Notes: generated by a model from the sequence alone, not told the origin. 64,000 nucleotides of DNA from Hydrocarboniphaga effusa AP103 (GCF_000271305.1 NZ_AKGD01000001.1:1674001-1738000); one strand, 5' to 3'; shown: positions 49,055 through 56,985, counted from the stretch's first letter. Made by a program: numbers and translations.

Positions 49055-50394
49055 GCGACTGACGCGGCGAGCTGGTCTCGCGAGCGCTGGAGTCCGGCCA
49101 GGATCGGCTCGAACACAGCGCCCGGAAAATCGCGAGGAACGAGGTTCGATACCCGATCGATCACGGCGGCCGTTTTCTCGATCAGTTCATCACGCAGAGC
49201 GGGATAGGCCGCGGCCATTCCGCAACGCCTCGCGGTGTCTTCCCAATGCCGAGGCTGTATCGAATGCCGAGGCTGTATCGACTGCCACAAGTAGTGGCGG
49301 TTCTTGCCCTGCACGGCCATCGCCATCCTGGCCTTGTTCGGGGAGAGCTGTCCGCTGCCATTGCCCAACACGGGGAACACCGACAGCACGTCGTACAGCG
49401 GCGCCAATCGATACCGGCCGCCCGCCTCGATCTGGACACTGAAGTTCTTCGCGTGACCATCGGTCGCACACAGCATCCAGAACAGCATTTGCGCTTTCAG
49501 GAAATCGTAGCGATCCTGCTCCGGCCGCGATGAACCGAGCAACATGTCCATGATGGTTGCGATACCGGGGCCACCGTCGGATTCATACTTGTGGTCACTG
49601 GGGACGCCGAAAACCTGGCAGCAATCCTCCTGCGGCAAGCGAAGAATCCAGCTTCCGTCTGCTGCAAGCCTGCGATCGAAACGCTTCACCACGAGCGCCT
49701 TCTGAGCGCCGAAGCGATCCATCCGGCATTCGGCCACCGCCATGCCGTAAAGCTTCAGCAGCTCGGCACAAAGCCACTCGTTTTCGACCGAGGTCGTCAG
49801 ATCGATTCCGCCACCACCCGAACCGATGGGCAGCTTCAGGATGTGCGTGCTCGGCGTGGCGCCGTGCGGTTTTCGCCAGCCGCTGCCGAGATCGAGCAGT
49901 GCGGTCTTCTCCTGCGCACCGGCGAGCGAGATGCGAAAGTCGTCGCCCTGATCGGCACGTCCGATCGGCGTCGTGAGCAGGCCTTTGAGCAAAGCCTCGA
50001 TCTGGCTTTCGCCGATCGGCTCGCTATCGATCGCCCGCACATTCGGCCGGGGCGCGTCGATCGGCAAGATCTGGATCGCGCCGACGCAGTCGCGACCGAT
50101 CTCGGCCAACAAGTCGAAGCTCGCCGAGGAGCGCGCACCGAAGCGCTGCTGCAGGCGTTCGCGCACACGGCGGTTGTCCGGCAGAAGATTGTCGAAGTAC
50201 GCCGCAACCTTGATTCCCTGATGCGGCGTGGGCCGCAGCGGCATCGACAGCGAGAGAGGGCGAGCGGCTTCGGCAGTCAGCCACTCGCTCGCGTAGACGA
50301 ATTCATCCGGCTTGCCCGGCCGGACGATCCAGCGCCCGACGAGCTCGCCATTCATCCAGATGGCGAGCGAGCGCTGTGCCGACGGCCGCGCCAT
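49045..50394 (-). CDS. hipA: HipA-family serine/threonine kinase toxin
   Basis: A 449-residue toxin kinase. In E. coli HipA phosphorylates glutamyl-tRNA synthetase and induces dormancy. All catalytic features are seen: the phosphoserine loop Ser156 in ISLAGAQEKTAL, Asp312 in TDGHAKN, and the metal-binding Asp335 in PLYDVLS. An 18-base perfect tandem duplication (49246-49281) inserts the six residues RHSIQP twice near residue 373-385; it keeps the frame. The start is three bases after the hipB stop. The gene is intact, so the module is probably active. Confidence 0.93.
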   Translation of the reverse strand: MARPSAQRSLAIWMNGELVGRWIVRPGKPDEFVYASEWLTAEAARPLSLSMPLRPTPHQGIKVAAYFDNLLPDNRRVRERLQQRFGARSSASFDLLAEIGRDCVGAIQILPIDAPRPNVRAIDSEPIGESQIEALLKGLLTTPIGRADQGDDFRISLAGAQEKTALLDLGSGWRKPHGATPSTHILKLPIGSGGGGIDLTTSVENEWLCAELLKLYGMAVAECRMDRFGAQKALVVKRFDRRLAADGSWILRLPQEDCCQVFGVPSDHKYESDGGPGIATIMDMLLGSSRPEQDRYDFLKAQMLFWMLCATDGHAKNFSVQIEAGGRYRLAPLYDVLSVFPVLGNGSGQLSPNKARMAMAVQGKNRHYLWQSIQPRHSIQPRHWEDTARRCGMAAAYPALRDELIEKTAAVIDRVSNLVPRDFPGAVFEPILAGLQRSRDQLAASVAQS

Positions 50395-50397
50395 CGG

Positions 50398-50652
50398 CTA
50401 CCACTCCAGCCGCTGGGCAACCGGCGTCGTCTCGCCATTGCGATCCCGCAGCACCAGCTCGAGCTGCAATGCCGACAGCAACTTGTAGAGCGTTGCGACA
50501 CTCGATCGCGAGGCGTCGGATTCGAGGACGGAAATCGTGCCCTGCTTGAGCCCGACCTTGGCCCCGGCCGCCTGCTGGCTGAGTTTTTGCTCGGCACGAC
50601 AACTTTTCAGAATCTGCCCGAGCTGCTCGGGCGTTCTTGCGACGTAGTCCAT
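50398..50652 (-). CDS. hipB: HipB-family antitoxin and repressor
   Basis: An 84-residue Cro/C1-type helix-turn-helix protein: LGQILKSCRAEQKLSQQAAGAKVGLKQGTISVLES. It is shorter at the C-terminus than E. coli HipB, and ends after LVLRDRNGETTPVAQRLEW. It should bind HipA and repress its own operon. A GGAGG-type site precedes the ATG, inside operator O1. The upstream region holds five HipB-like operators at 27-base spacing. Confidence 0.93.
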   Translation of the reverse strand: MDYVARTPEQLGQILKSCRAEQKLSQQAAGAKVGLKQGTISVLESDASRSSVATLYKLLSALQLELVLRDRNGETTPVAQRLEW

Positions 50653-50655
50653 GCC

Positions 50656-50781
50656 TATCTCCTCCAGGGGATAAAACAGATATATCCCCGCAAGGGTATA
50701 TTGTCAATCGATACCCTATAGAGGATATTCTATGAATATACCTTGCAGGGGATATTGATAAGCAATCCTTCGATGGGGATC
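50656..50781. promoter_or_regulatory. Array of five HipB-type operators at exact 27-bp period
   Basis: 18-base dyads of the TATCC-N8-GGATA family (known for E. coli HipB) start at 50656, 50683, 50710, 50737 and 50764. They read O1 TATCT-N8-GGATA, O2 TATCC-N8-GTATA, O3 GATAC-N8-GGATA, O4 TATAC-N8-GGATA and O5 AATCC-N8-GGATC. The start-to-start distance is 27 in every case. O2 lies between the -35 and -10 of the hipBA promoter. O5, the most degenerate, ends 43 bases before the PTPS-like start, so the array could also affect that promoter. Confidence 0.85.
50679..50707 (-). promoter_or_regulatory. Sigma-70 promoter of hipBA
   Basis: On the minus strand a perfect TTGACA (-35, 50707-50702), 17 bases, then TATATC (-10, 50684-50679). 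The transcript would start near 50672 and reach the hipB ATG at 50652. Operators O2 and O1 cover the spacer and the start site, so repression by occlusion is expected. Confidence 0.75.
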
Positions 50782-50824
50782 ATGCCGGGCCGGCATCCGC
50801 CCGCCAGATCTCAGGAGTTCAGCG

Positions 50825-51232
50825 ATGTACAGCATCACCGTTCGAGACCACGTGATGATCGCCCACAGCTTTCGCGGCGAGGTGTTCGGTCCCGCGCAGA
50901 AACTGCATGGGGCCACCTACGTGATCGACGTGGTCTTCAAGCGGCCCGAGCTCGATGCCGACGGCCTGGTGGTCGACATCGGGCTCGCGAGCCGCGCGGT
51001 CTCGGCCGTGCTGCGCGCGATCGACTATCGCAACCTCGACGACGAACCGCAGTTCAAGGGCGTCAACACCACCACCGAATATCTCGCCCGGTACGTGTTC
51101 GATCGCATCGTCGATGCGATCCGGGCCGGCGAGATCGGCGAGACCGCGCGCGGTCTCGCGCAGCTCGGCGTGACGCTCAACGAATCGCACGTCGCCGCCG
51201 CCGGTTACGAGGCCGCGCTGCGCGATCTCTAG
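50825..51232 (+). CDS. 6-pyruvoyl-tetrahydropterin-synthase-like protein lacking key catalytic residues
   Basis: A 135-residue PTPS/QueD-fold protein. His14 and His28 are kept but the third zinc ligand is Ala30 (HGA instead of HGH). The usual catalytic Cys before it is absent (segment PAQKLHG), and the DHHYLN catalytic motif reads DYRNLD. The pterin-anchoring glutamates in TTTEYLA (Glu85) and LNES (Glu120) are kept. So pterin or pyrimidine binding may persist while the chemistry differs. AGGAG lies six bases before the ATG. It heads the GT4 and flippase-like genes. Confidence 0.8.
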   Translation: MYSITVRDHVMIAHSFRGEVFGPAQKLHGATYVIDVVFKRPELDADGLVVDIGLASRAVSAVLRAIDYRNLDDEPQFKGVNTTTEYLARYVFDRIVDAIRAGEIGETARGLAQLGVTLNESHVAAAGYEAALRDL

Positions 51233-51247
51233 AGGAGGCGCTGGCCG

Positions 51248-52291
51248 ATGCGCAGGCTGCACCTGCTCGTTCCGGGGTCGATCGACCGGCCCAGCGGAGG
51301 CTCGCGCTACGACCGGCGCATCGCGAGCGAGCTGCGCGAGCTGGGCTGGAGCGTCGCGATCACCGAACTCGACGGCGCGTTTCCGCAAGCCGATGCGCTC
51401 GCGCGCGCCAGCCTGACGAATGCGCTCGCCGCCTGCGCCGATGCGGCGCTCGTGCTGATCGACGGGCTCGCGGGTTCCGCGCTGCCCGAGATCGTCGCCG
51501 CGCAGGCTCAGCGCCTGCGGCTCGTCATGCTCGTGCACCTGCCGCTCGCCGACGCGGTCGATCTGGGCGAGGCCCAGCGCGAGCTGTATTTCGAGCGTGA
51601 ACGCCGCGCGCTGTCTGCCACTGCCGGCATCGTCGTCACGAGTCGCTACAGCGCGGCGCGCCTTTCGGACTACGGCGTCGATGCGGCCCGCATCACCATC
51701 GTCACGCCGGGCGTCGACCCCGCATCACGGGCGACCGGCAGCCGCGATGCGACGCCGACGCTGCTCTGCGTCGCCGCGGTGAGCGCGCAAAAAGGCCACG
51801 ACCTGCTCATCGAAGCGCTCGCTCGCCTGCGCGATCTGCCGTGGCGCCTGCGCTGCGTCGGCCCGCTCGATGCCGATCCGGATTTCACCACGCGGCTGCG
51901 CACGCGCATCGCCCGGCTCGGCCTGCAAGAGCGCATCCGCTTCACCGGCGCGCTCGACACGCAGGCCGTCGATGCCGAATACGCGGGCGCGGATATCTTC
52001 GTGCTGGCGTCGCGGCTCGAAACCTACGGCATGGTGCTGACCGAAGCGGCGGTGCGCGGCCTGGCGATCGTCAGCACGCGCAGCGGCGGCATCGAACACA
52101 CCTTGCCGCCAGGCGCGGCGATGCTCGTCGAGCCCGGCCAGATCGAGCCGCTCGCCAACGCGCTGCAACACTTGCTGATCGACACCCAGGCGCGCGCAGC
52201 GCTCGCACAAGCCGCGGCACGCGCGCCGCTGGGCGACTGGGCCGAAGCCGGCCGGCGCCTCGCCGCCGCGCTATGCCGCTTCGCCGCATGA
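51248..52291 (+). CDS. GT4-family glycosyltransferase
   Basis: A 347-residue retaining glycosyltransferase of the GT-B fold. It has the glycine-rich start PGSIDRPSGGSRYDRRI, and the C-terminal donor-binding motif VLASRLETYGMVLTEAAVRGLAIVST with the E-x7-E signature. Acceptor unknown. It follows the PTPS-like gene by 15 bases and precedes the flippase-like gene by seven. It may glycosylate a pterin-derived or lipid intermediate (inference). Confidence 0.88.
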   Translation: MRRLHLLVPGSIDRPSGGSRYDRRIASELRELGWSVAITELDGAFPQADALARASLTNALAACADAALVLIDGLAGSALPEIVAAQAQRLRLVMLVHLPLADAVDLGEAQRELYFERERRALSATAGIVVTSRYSAARLSDYGVDAARITIVTPGVDPASRATGSRDATPTLLCVAAVSAQKGHDLLIEALARLRDLPWRLRCVGPLDADPDFTTRLRTRIARLGLQERIRFTGALDTQAVDAEYAGADIFVLASRLETYGMVLTEAAVRGLAIVSTRSGGIEHTLPPGAAMLVEPGQIEPLANALQHLLIDTQARAALAQAAARAPLGDWAEAGRRLAAALCRFAA

Positions 52292-52298
52292 GCCCACG

Positions 52299-53183
52299 AT
52301 GAAAGCGGCGCTGCGCCTGCTCGCGAGCCTCGCCGCGCTGGCGCTGGTCTTCGCCTTCGTCGATGCCCGGCAAGTGCTCGACGCGTTGCGCACGCTGCCG
52401 GCCTCGCTGATCGCGCTCGCGCTGCTGCTCACGGCGGTGCAGATCGCATTGGCGGCCTGGCGTTGGCGCCTCACCGCATCGAAGCTCGGCCTGCGGCTGC
52501 CGTACGCGCTGGCCTTCACCGAATGCTATGCGGCGAGCGCGATCAACCAACTGCTGCCGGGCGGCGTGCTCGGCGATGTCGCGCGCGCCTGGCGACATGC
52601 CAATCGCGTCGAGACACGCGGGGCCGCGATCCGCGCCGTGGTGTTCGAGCGCGGCATGGGCCAGCTCGCGCTGGTGCTCGCCACCGCGTTCGCCTGGACG
52701 CTGCAGCCGCGGTGGGCTTCGTCCCGGCTGGCGCTCGCGGTCGGAGCGCTGGTGCTGATCGTGGCGGTGCTGGTCTATGCGCTGCGCCGCTACGCCCGCC
52801 GTTGGCCGTGGCTGCGCGACACCGCTGCCGACCTGCGCCGAGCCTGGTGGCCTGCGCGCGTGCTCGCGCTGCAACTGGCGATTTCGTGGCTGTTGCTCGC
52901 GAGCATCGTGCTGCTGTTCCTGCTCGCGGCGCGCGCAGCGGGCGCACAGGCACCTGCGATCGTGCTCGCTCCGCTGCTGCTCAATGCCTTGCTCGCGATG
53001 GCCTTGCCGTTCGGCTTCGCGGGCTGGGGCTTGCGCGAAAGCGCGGCGGCCTTGTCGTGGTCGATCGCCGGGCTCGATGCCGCGCAGGGCGTCGCCGCGT
53101 CGATCAGCTACGGCGTGCTCACGCTGATCGGCAGCCTGCCGGGTTTACTGGCGCTGCTGCGCCTGCGCTCGGCGGCTCGCTGA
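52299..53183 (+). CDS. Lysylphosphatidylglycerol-synthase transmembrane-type (UPF0104) flippase-like protein
   Basis: A 294-residue protein with about seven to eight membrane segments, matching the LPG-synthase TM (UPF0104/MprF flippase) family. Recognisable marks are the conserved SAINQLLPGGVLGDVARAW and the late FGFAGWGLRESA. In MprF such domains flip lipids; here it may move a lipid or glycolipid product across the inner membrane (inference). It follows the GT4 gene by seven bases. It is convergent with the RibD-C-like gene. Confidence 0.85.
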   Translation: MKAALRLLASLAALALVFAFVDARQVLDALRTLPASLIALALLLTAVQIALAAWRWRLTASKLGLRLPYALAFTECYAASAINQLLPGGVLGDVARAWRHANRVETRGAAIRAVVFERGMGQLALVLATAFAWTLQPRWASSRLALAVGALVLIVAVLVYALRRYARRWPWLRDTAADLRRAWWPARVLALQLAISWLLLASIVLLFLLAARAAGAQAPAIVLAPLLLNALLAMALPFGFAGWGLRESAAALSWSIAGLDAAQGVAASISYGVLTLIGSLPGLLALLRLRSAAR

Positions 53184-53247
53184 GCTTTTCGGCTGCGACG
53201 GGCTCGTCGCCGCGATTGCAGGCTTCGGAGCGCCGAAACGCGGCCGC

Positions 53248-54036
53248 TCAGGCCCTGCGCAGCTGGATGTCGAACAGCACGTCCTCTTCGAAATCGAAGC
53301 GCCGCACGCTCGGGCGCAGCGCCTGCGCCATGCGCTGAACGGGCGGCAGCTGCAGGCCGCGACGGCCTTCGCCGAGGATCAGCGGAGCGACCGTCACGAA
53401 CAGCCGATCGAGCGCCTCGGCCGCGAGAAACCGCGAGACCGTCACGCCTCCGCCTTCGACGAGCACGCGACGCGCTCCCCGCGCATGCAGACGCCGCAGC
53501 AAGGCCTGCGGAGCGAACTCGCTTTCGTCGAGTCGCTCATGTGCGAGGCCCGGAGCGGTTCGATGCGGAACCTGCCAGCCCGTCAGCAGCAAGGTCGGCG
53601 CGGCGCCGTCGAGAAACACCTTGCGCTCCAGCGGAACCCGCCCGCGCGGATCGAGGATCACGCGCAGCGGATGACGGCCGCAGACATGGCGAACGGTCAG
53701 CTGCGGGTCGTCCGCGATCACCGTTTCGGCGCCGACGATCACCGCATCGCAGAGCGCACGCACGCGATGCAAGTGGGTGCGGTCGTATTCGCCGGTCACG
53801 TAGTTGGAATCGCCGCTGTCGGTGGCGATGTAGCCGTCGAGGCTCTGGCCGAGCTGGGCGACCGCGTAAGGCGTGCGCAGCATCGGCCGATACAGATCGA
53901 GCAGTTGCGCGGCCTGCGCATCGGCCGGCTCCGGCCACACCGCGTCGGGCTCGGGCTCGGGCTGCGCGAAACGACGGCGCATCAGATCCCACATCGGCTC
54001 GGCGGTCAGCGGCGTGGCGGCGAAAGAATCCGGCAT
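53248..54036 (-). CDS. RibD-C / dihydrofolate-reductase-like pyrimidine reductase
   Basis: A 262-residue protein. The C-terminal about 190 residues form the RibD reductase fold: RPYAVAQLGQSLDGYIA-type start (near 55), GAETVIADDPQLTVR (near 100), PLRVILDPRGRVP (near 118) and VLVEGGGVTVSRFL (near 196). It is not the riboflavin deaminase fusion, so it is either a stand-alone riboflavin-type reductase or reduces a related pyrimidine or pterin. The ATG at 54036 is used; 44 codons upstream are open but not convincing. A candidate structured RNA lies in its leader. Confidence 0.85.
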   Translation of the reverse strand: MPDSFAATPLTAEPMWDLMRRRFAQPEPEPDAVWPEPADAQAAQLLDLYRPMLRTPYAVAQLGQSLDGYIATDSGDSNYVTGEYDRTHLHRVRALCDAVIVGAETVIADDPQLTVRHVCGRHPLRVILDPRGRVPLERKVFLDGAAPTLLLTGWQVPHRTAPGLAHERLDESEFAPQALLRRLHARGARRVLVEGGGVTVSRFLAAEALDRLFVTVAPLILGEGRRGLQLPPVQRMAQALRPSVRRFDFEEDVLFDIQLRRA

Positions 54037-54099
54037 CGAAAGCGCAATCCTTGCGGACGGGAACAGTGGTCGGAAGGTGGACCAACCTGCACGGGGCGT

Positions 54100-54240
54100 G
54101 CCGGGCAGCGATCGACCGGACGTGATGATAGCGCCGCGAGCGAGCGAGCCGGCTGAACGGGATCGCACCTCCCGCAGTGCTGGAATTTCACCAGCGCCGC
54201 TGCTCCAATCCGCACAGACCGGGCCGCCTGTCTACGCAGT
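54100..54240 (-). promoter_or_regulatory. Candidate structured RNA (cobalamin- or FMN-riboswitch-like) in the leader of the RibD-C-like gene
   Basis: The minus strand has a strong hairpin CTGG-TGAAATT-CCAG (54188-54174 region), then GGGA-GGTGCGA-TCCC, then GTTCAGCCGGC and a later CGTCCGG. GGTGAAATTCC is the conserved core of both cobalamin and FMN aptamers, and AGCCGGC and GTCCGG also recall them. The connecting stems of either class are missing or shortened. It lies 60-200 bases upstream of the start codon on the right strand. I list it as a candidate only. Confidence 0.3.
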
Positions 54241-54291
54241 GACATCGCCGAGTCGTTAGCATCTGCGCCTGAACCCGCCGCGGAGCGCTGC

Positions 54292-55440
54292 ATGAGCGAC
54301 CCGACCGACATGACTGCCGAAGTGATCGTGGAAGCCGGCGCCATCGTGGCCTTGCGCCTGTTCGACATCGCCTACGCCATCGACCTCGCAGCAGCCGAGG
54401 CGGCCTGGGCCGCACGCACGCAGAGCGGCACGCGGCGCTCGCGTCTCAACGCCTCGCCGGCCAAAGCCATCGCCTTCGACGTGCCACCGGTGATGCTGGC
54501 GCTCGATCCGCTGCCGCTGCAACTCGCCGGCGGCAGCGTCACCGCGCAGGTGTCGGCGCGCGTCTACGATTTCGGCGTCGTCGCGTTCGCGTTGCGCATC
54601 GAGGCCGACGAGCTGCGCTGGAGCGCGTTCGCCGATCGGCTCGAATCCGTGCAGGCGGCGGTCGGGCCCGCGTCGACGACGCTGATCTGGAGCGATCTGC
54701 TCGACCGCGTGCGCGGTACGCTCGCGCCCGCACTGATCAAGCCGAGCGAAGCGACGCTGCAGGATTCGATCCAGGAAGATTATCTGCTCGGCATCGTACA
54801 CCGCCTCGCCGAGCCGCTGAGCGCCGAAGCCCTGCAGGCGCGCGTCGATCTGGTGCCCTTGCTGTCGGGGGAGCGGCGCGCACTGTCCGACGGCGCGAGG
54901 CGCGATCTGCTGCGCAAGCGCTTTTCGTACTACGAGGACGATCTCGTGGTGCTGACCTGGGATCGCGCCTTCATCTACGAGCCGAGCGGCGATTCCGACG
55001 TCGCCGACGTCATCGAAGTGGCGAACGCGCAGCTGCTCGAGCTGCGCTATTACGACGAGCTGCTCGACGACGAGCTGCCGCGCATGAACGATCTGGTCGA
55101 CCAGACGCGCAACAGTCTCGGCATCGTCGCGCCGCGACGCTTCGCCAAGCTGGCGCGCAGGCTGTACACGCTCGTCGCCGAAGTCACCGAGCTGACCGAG
55201 AAAGTCGACAACGCGCTGCAGGTCACCGAGGACGTCTACCTCGCGCGCATCTACAGCGCGGCGCTCGAGCTGTTTCGCGTGCCCAGCGTGAGCGCCGCGG
55301 TCGATCGCAAGCTGTCGATCATTCGCGACACCTATACGGCGCTGTACGACGAATCATCGGGCGCGCGCGGCGCGTTGATGGAATTCGCGATCGTGATGCT
55401 GATCGTCATCGAGGTGGTGCTGGCGCTGGTGCGGCATTGA
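54292..55440 (+). CDS. RMD1/DUF155-family membrane-anchored protein
   Basis: A 382-residue protein with the DUF155 (yeast RMD1/Sif2-like) layout: soluble N-terminal part, a central helical region (RKRFSYYEDDLVVLTWDRAFIYEP, RYYDELLDDELP), coiled coil (about 280-340) and one C-terminal membrane segment (about 360-380). The molecular function in bacteria is unknown; eukaryotic members act at mitochondrial or spindle structures. It is divergent from the RibD-C-like gene, with 255 bases between. Confidence 0.8.
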   Translation: MSDPTDMTAEVIVEAGAIVALRLFDIAYAIDLAAAEAAWAARTQSGTRRSRLNASPAKAIAFDVPPVMLALDPLPLQLAGGSVTAQVSARVYDFGVVAFALRIEADELRWSAFADRLESVQAAVGPASTTLIWSDLLDRVRGTLAPALIKPSEATLQDSIQEDYLLGIVHRLAEPLSAEALQARVDLVPLLSGERRALSDGARRDLLRKRFSYYEDDLVVLTWDRAFIYEPSGDSDVADVIEVANAQLLELRYYDELLDDELPRMNDLVDQTRNSLGIVAPRRFAKLARRLYTLVAEVTELTEKVDNALQVTEDVYLARIYSAALELFRVPSVSAAVDRKLSIIRDTYTALYDESSGARGALMEFAIVMLIVIEVVLALVRH

Positions 55441-55490
55441 GTGAATGGCGGGTACGCGCTACGCGCCAACCTCCCCTCTGCTCCTGCGAC

Positions 55491-55535
55491 CGTCATGCCC
55501 GCGAAAGACTGGATTCCCGCCTTCGCGGGAAGGAC
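55491..55535. repeat. Palindromic intergenic repeat between RMD1-like gene and sseA
   Basis: A TCATGCCCGCGAAAG...TTCCCGC-CTTC-GCGGGAA element, the kind of dispersed 'gcgggaa' palindrome common between proteobacterial genes. The inner hairpin (55514-55531) has a 7-bp stem. It may end both convergent transcripts. Confidence 0.55.
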
Positions 55536-55537
55536 AG

Positions 55538-56380
55538 CTATAGCGCCTGCGTCGCGGCCGGCCGCTTCGGATCCCGTATCCACTCGCTCCACGAGCCCGC
55601 GTACAAACGCCCGCCCGGCAAGCCCGCGACTTCGAGCGCCAGCAAGTTGTGGCAGGCCGTGATGCCCGAGCCGCACATCGAGACGAGCGTCTGCGGTGAT
55701 CGCCCGGCCAGCGTGCGCAGCCAGCGCTCGCGCAGCGCCTCGGCCGGAAGGAAGCGGCCGTCGGCCTGCAGGTTGTCGGTCAGCGGATGATTGAGCGCAC
55801 CGGGCACGTGGCCTGCGACCGGATCGATCGGCTCCTGCTGGCCGAGAAAGCGCTCGGGGCTGCGCGCATCGACGAGCGTGATCGTGCGCGCAGCGAGCGC
55901 CTGCTCGACCTGCTCGGTGCCGAGCCAGTCGCGGAATTCGCGCACCGGCAGCGAACTCGCCTTGCGCTCGCGCGTCGCCGTCGTCAGCGGCAGGCCCACG
56001 GCCTTCCAGGCTGCGAGACCACCATCGAGCACCTGCACCGTCTCGTGCCCGATCGCGCGCAGCAACCACCAGAGCCGGGCCGCGAACGCGCCGTTGCCCT
56101 GATCGTAAGCGACAACCCTGGTGTTCTCGTCGAGACCCCAGCGCTGCAGCGTCGCGGCGAACGCGGCGGCGCTCGGCAGCGGATGACGGCCCGTCTGCAA
56201 CGTGACCGGCGACGACAGCTCGTCGTTCAGGTGCGCGTAGATCGCGCCGTCGATATGGCCTTGCGCGTACTCGCTCGAACCCCAATCGGGTTTGGCGAGA
56301 TCGAAGCGGCAATCGACGAGAAGCAGCTTCGGATCGTCGAGCAGCGTTGAAAGCTCGGTCGCAGTGATCAGTGGGCTCAT
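55538..56380 (-). CDS. sseA: 3-Mercaptopyruvate sulfurtransferase
   Basis: A 280-residue two-domain rhodanese. The active-site loop is CGSGITA (Cys236), typical of mercaptopyruvate sulfurtransferases rather than thiosulfate rhodaneses (CRxGxR). The N-terminal domain is inactive-type. It transfers sulfane sulfur from 3-mercaptopyruvate to a thiol acceptor. Its start overlaps the GST-like stop by four bases, so it is translationally coupled to the organosulfur operon and likely processes sulfur released there. Confidence 0.93.
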   Translation of the reverse strand: MSPLITATELSTLLDDPKLLLVDCRFDLAKPDWGSSEYAQGHIDGAIYAHLNDELSSPVTLQTGRHPLPSAAAFAATLQRWGLDENTRVVAYDQGNGAFAARLWWLLRAIGHETVQVLDGGLAAWKAVGLPLTTATRERKASSLPVREFRDWLGTEQVEQALAARTITLVDARSPERFLGQQEPIDPVAGHVPGALNHPLTDNLQADGRFLPAEALRERWLRTLAGRSPQTLVSMCGSGITACHNLLALEVAGLPGGRLYAGSWSEWIRDPKRPAATQAL

Positions 56381-56985
56381 ACGGGCGGCACCGTATCACG
56401 CACCGCCGGGCGCTGCGAGATCGTCGCGAACCAGCTCGCGAGCTGCACGGATTCGCTTCGCCAGTCGAGGCTGTTCGACAGCCGAAGGTCGAGATAACCG
56501 AGCGCGCTCGCGACGCTGATTTCGGCCACCGTGATCCGCCCACTCGTACGCAGCTGCCCGGCTTCGGCTTCGAGAAACGCGAGCGCGCGACGCACGGCGG
56601 CGAGCTGGCGCTCGAACCAGTGCTTCGAGATGAGCTGAGCTTCGCGACGCTGTTCGAGATTGGCGCTGACCGCCGCATCGATCACGCCGTCGGCGAGCTG
56701 CTGGCGCTTGCGATTGGCCCAGTCGTTCGCGCCATCGGCTTCCAGCGCATCGCCGAGCGTGCGCAGGTAATCGAGGATCAAACGGCTGTCGGGCAACACG
56801 AAGCCGTCGCGCGTGACCAGCGATGGAATCTTCGACAGCGGATTCACCGCCCAATAATCTGCTCCAGCCTCGAACGGATTCAGCGCGATCAGTTCGAGCT
56901 CGTTGTTCAAGCCGAGCTCGATGGCGGCGATGCGAACCTTGCGTGCGAACGGCGAAGTCGGGCTGTAGTAAAGCGTCAGACTCAT
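56377..56985 (-). CDS. Glutathione S-transferase-like protein
   Basis: A 202-residue GST with the thioredoxin-fold N-terminal domain (LYYSPTSPFARKVRIAA, where Ser11 or Thr10 may be catalytic; PSLVTRDGFVLPDSRLIL for the G-site) and an all-helical C-terminal domain. It overlaps the SBP stop and the sseA start by four bases each, so all three are coupled. In a sulfur cluster it may cleave or form glutathione thioether conjugates, which is inference. Confidence 0.9.
   Translation of the reverse strand: MSLTLYYSPTSPFARKVRIAAIELGLNNELELIALNPFEAGADYWAVNPLSKIPSLVTRDGFVLPDSRLILDYLRTLGDALEADGANDWANRKRQQLADGVIDAAVSANLEQRREAQLISKHWFERQLAAVRRALAFLEAEAGQLRTSGRITVAEISVASALGYLDLRLSNSLDWRSESVQLASWFATISQRPAVRDTVPPV

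Noticed and set aside
50656..50781. CRISPR-like repeats in the hipB leader
   Set aside because: The regular spacing comes from 18-base dyads of the HipB operator type, not long identical repeats with variable spacers.
49029..50824. hipBA as part of an insertion sequence or integron
   Set aside because: No transposase, integrase or flanking inverted repeats; the 13-base duplication is local and does not occur at the other end.
54100..54240. Calling this leader a canonical FMN or cobalamin riboswitch
   Set aside because: Several conserved stems and the B12 box are missing or altered; only core-like fragments are seen.
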